Assembly (NCBI GenBank): GCA_048635425.1
Contig: JAIVYN010000207.1
Coordinates: 1-6,576 of the forward strand
Source of the DNA: NIOZ-UU13 sp048635425
GTDB taxonomy: Bacteria > Planctomycetota > Phycisphaerae > Sedimentisphaerales > Anaerobacaceae
DNA: 6,576 nt
Direction of reading: 5' to 3'
This document shows positions 5,861-6,576 of the stretch, one piece after another (the first letter of the stretch is position 1; each line of letters begins with the position of its first letter). The notes beneath the pieces were generated by a model. That model saw only the letters and a list, made by a program, of their open reading frames with translations, was not told where the DNA came from and made no database searches. Position numbers and translations under genes: made by a program.

Positions 5861-5976
5861 TAAACACACTTTCAAACTCCATCCCGCACCAACTCGGTCA
5901 GGTGTGTGTTTAGCGTAAACCAACGTTTCTGGGCGTTTATTGGGGTTTTCCGTGCTCTCAGAAAACGGGAATAAAC
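5861..5976 (+). other. Cluster of alternative stem-loops
   Basis: TAAACACAC (5861-5869) is the exact reverse complement of GTGTGTTTA (5904-5912). Part of that second arm, GTTTA (5908-5912), also pairs perfectly with TAAAC (5916-5920) over a three-base loop. TAAAC can in turn pair with GTTTA at 5935-5939. Finally GTTTATT (5935-5941), GGG, GTTTTC (5945-5950), a ten-base loop, GAAAAC (5961-5966), GGG and AATAAAC (5970-5976) form a long hairpin with a symmetric G-rich internal loop. This could be a structured 3' end of the amidase transcript, a leader or small RNA, or a decayed inverted-repeat element. No known riboswitch class was recognised. Confidence 0.4.
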
Positions 5977-6060
5977 ATCTCGATTTGTTAATAGGCGCCG
6001 TTTTGAGGCTAAGAAAGCGTATTTTCAGGCTACACACATACCCAGCTGGTGTGGAATGTT

Positions 6061-6082
6061 TTTTGGCAGAATTAAGCCAAAA
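6061..6082 (+). other. Hairpin upstream of the last gene
   Basis: TTTTGGC (6061-6067) and GCCAAAA (6076-6082) form a perfect seven-base stem over an eight-base loop, about 85 bases before the start of the last gene. There is no downstream T-run on the plus strand. On the minus strand the right flank would be a run of T (six T on plus at 6059-6064, hence A on minus), so it does not make a standard terminator there either. It may be an operator-like palindrome; its role is unknown. Confidence 0.3.
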
Positions 6083-6168
6083 TATTACTGCTAAGAAAGT
6101 TGCCGTGTAATTATACCGAAGTTTTCGCTGGTAGCGTTATTCAACAATCGAAGTAAGGAGCCGGTCGA

Positions 6169-6576
6169 ATGGATATGTATAAATCGTTGTCTTCACCTGG
6201 CTTTATGCTAACTGAGCAGATTGCACGGCAGATTTTTGAAGTTTTGCCCGAGGGAGGGGCTACAATAGTAATTATGGACAGGGAAGGCAATAACTGGCCC
6301 AGCGACCCGGAAGAATTTGCCAAGCTGAACATCAGCGAGTCATTCTTGAAAGAGCTTTGCGCTAAGATTGACGACGGTGCTGAGCCGGTCGTGACCGGCG
6401 CAGATGATTGCAGTGTGATTGCTGCACAATTGGCGACCGAACGGAGCAATTGCGGATATGTCATTATTGCTCTGCCGCAATACAGCCCTGAATCGATATT
6501 GATAAATATCGACCTGATTGAAATATTACTTAATCAAATCGGCTTGATAGCCCAACTAATCGAAAAGAATAATCTC
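6169..6576 (+). CDS. Uncharacterised protein with GAF-like pattern (3' partial)
   Basis: The ATG at 6169 has a strong ribosome binding site, TAAGGAG (6154-6160), eight bases upstream. The frame stays open to the window end, giving 136 visible residues. There is no signal peptide or membrane segment. An early helix (LTEQIARQIFEVLP) is followed by a strand ATIVIMDREGN with WPS. Then come VIAAQLATERSNCGYVIIALP (residues 83-103), a strand pair, and a long amphipathic helix LINIDLIEILLNQIGLIAQLIEKNN. That order resembles the second half of a GAF sensory domain, whose last helix often leads into a histidine kinase, phosphatase or cyclase module, but I cannot name a family. The continuation is outside the window. 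A link to the upstream partner-switch genes is possible from position alone; the 362-base gap argues for a separate transcript. Confidence 0.82.
   Translation, partial: MDMYKSLSSPGFMLTEQIARQIFEVLPEGGATIVIMDREGNNWPSDPEEFAKLNISESFLKELCAKIDDGAEPVVTGADDCSVIAAQLATERSNCGYVIIALPQYSPESILINIDLIEILLNQIGLIAQLIEKNNL

Larger units (their letters stand above)
5807..6168. other. Intergenic region rich in short perfect stems
   Basis: No ORF on either strand is credible here. Just after the amidase stop there is a small stem GGCAG-CGTGT-CTGCC (5838-5852), without the T-run of a normal terminator. The stem cluster at 5861-5976 and the hairpin at 6061-6082 are listed separately. GCTAAGAAAG occurs at 6008-6017 and again at 6090-6099. 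The best promoter candidate for the next gene, TTACTG-N17-TAATTA (6085-6113), is weak. Confidence 0.5.

Overview
The window looks like a piece of a Gram-negative-type bacterial chromosome, most plausibly a planctomycete of the Phycisphaerae type, probably from a metagenome. This is an inference from three things. A lipoprotein amidase implies an outer envelope. The anti-anti-sigma factor has an FLSSA motif. A spacer near 3.8-4.1 kb carries a 'MQNKPNF...' repeat that I remember as scattered through genomes of that group. No rRNA, tRNA, CRISPR array or intact mobile element is visible.

Layout. Positions 1-1974 (+) hold a sodium:neurotransmitter-symporter (SNF/NSS) family transporter missing its first residues. 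It converges on a short MazG-like nucleotide pyrophosphohydrolase (2063-2332, -), with a doubtful 97-codon ORF just upstream of that gene. From about 2640 to 4130 there is roughly 1.5 kb with no intact gene. It contains what look like relics: the last ~35 codons of a fibronectin-III-like domain (2913-3020), a small cysteine-containing ORF with a good ribosome binding site but a one-base frameshift (3087-3279), an unassignable 0.5 kb stretch, and a repeat-derived block with two tight hairpins (about 3818-4080).

At 4132-4160 there is a near-consensus sigma-70-type promoter (TTGACA, 17 bases, TAGGAT). It leads into a compact same-strand cluster: a STAS anti-anti-sigma factor (4202-4561), an RsbW/SpoIIAB-type HATPase serine kinase/anti-sigma factor (4669-5124) and a lipoprotein N-acetylmuramoyl-L-alanine amidase (5162-5806). 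The first two form a classical partner-switching pair: the kinase phosphorylates the STAS protein and holds a sigma factor or other client, and unphosphorylated STAS protein releases it. No sigma factor is encoded in the window. The amidase lies only 37 bases downstream, so cell-wall hydrolysis may be co-expressed with the switch. A perfect 10-base inverted repeat sits between the STAS and kinase genes.

After the amidase, 362 bases without a gene contain several perfect short stems, some mutually exclusive. The window ends inside an uncharacterised gene (6169 onward, +) with a strong ribosome binding site and a GAF-like sequence pattern. The partner-switch/amidase cluster is the most coherent functional unit. 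The least explained structure is the 5.86-5.98 kb stem cluster and the relic-rich spacer.
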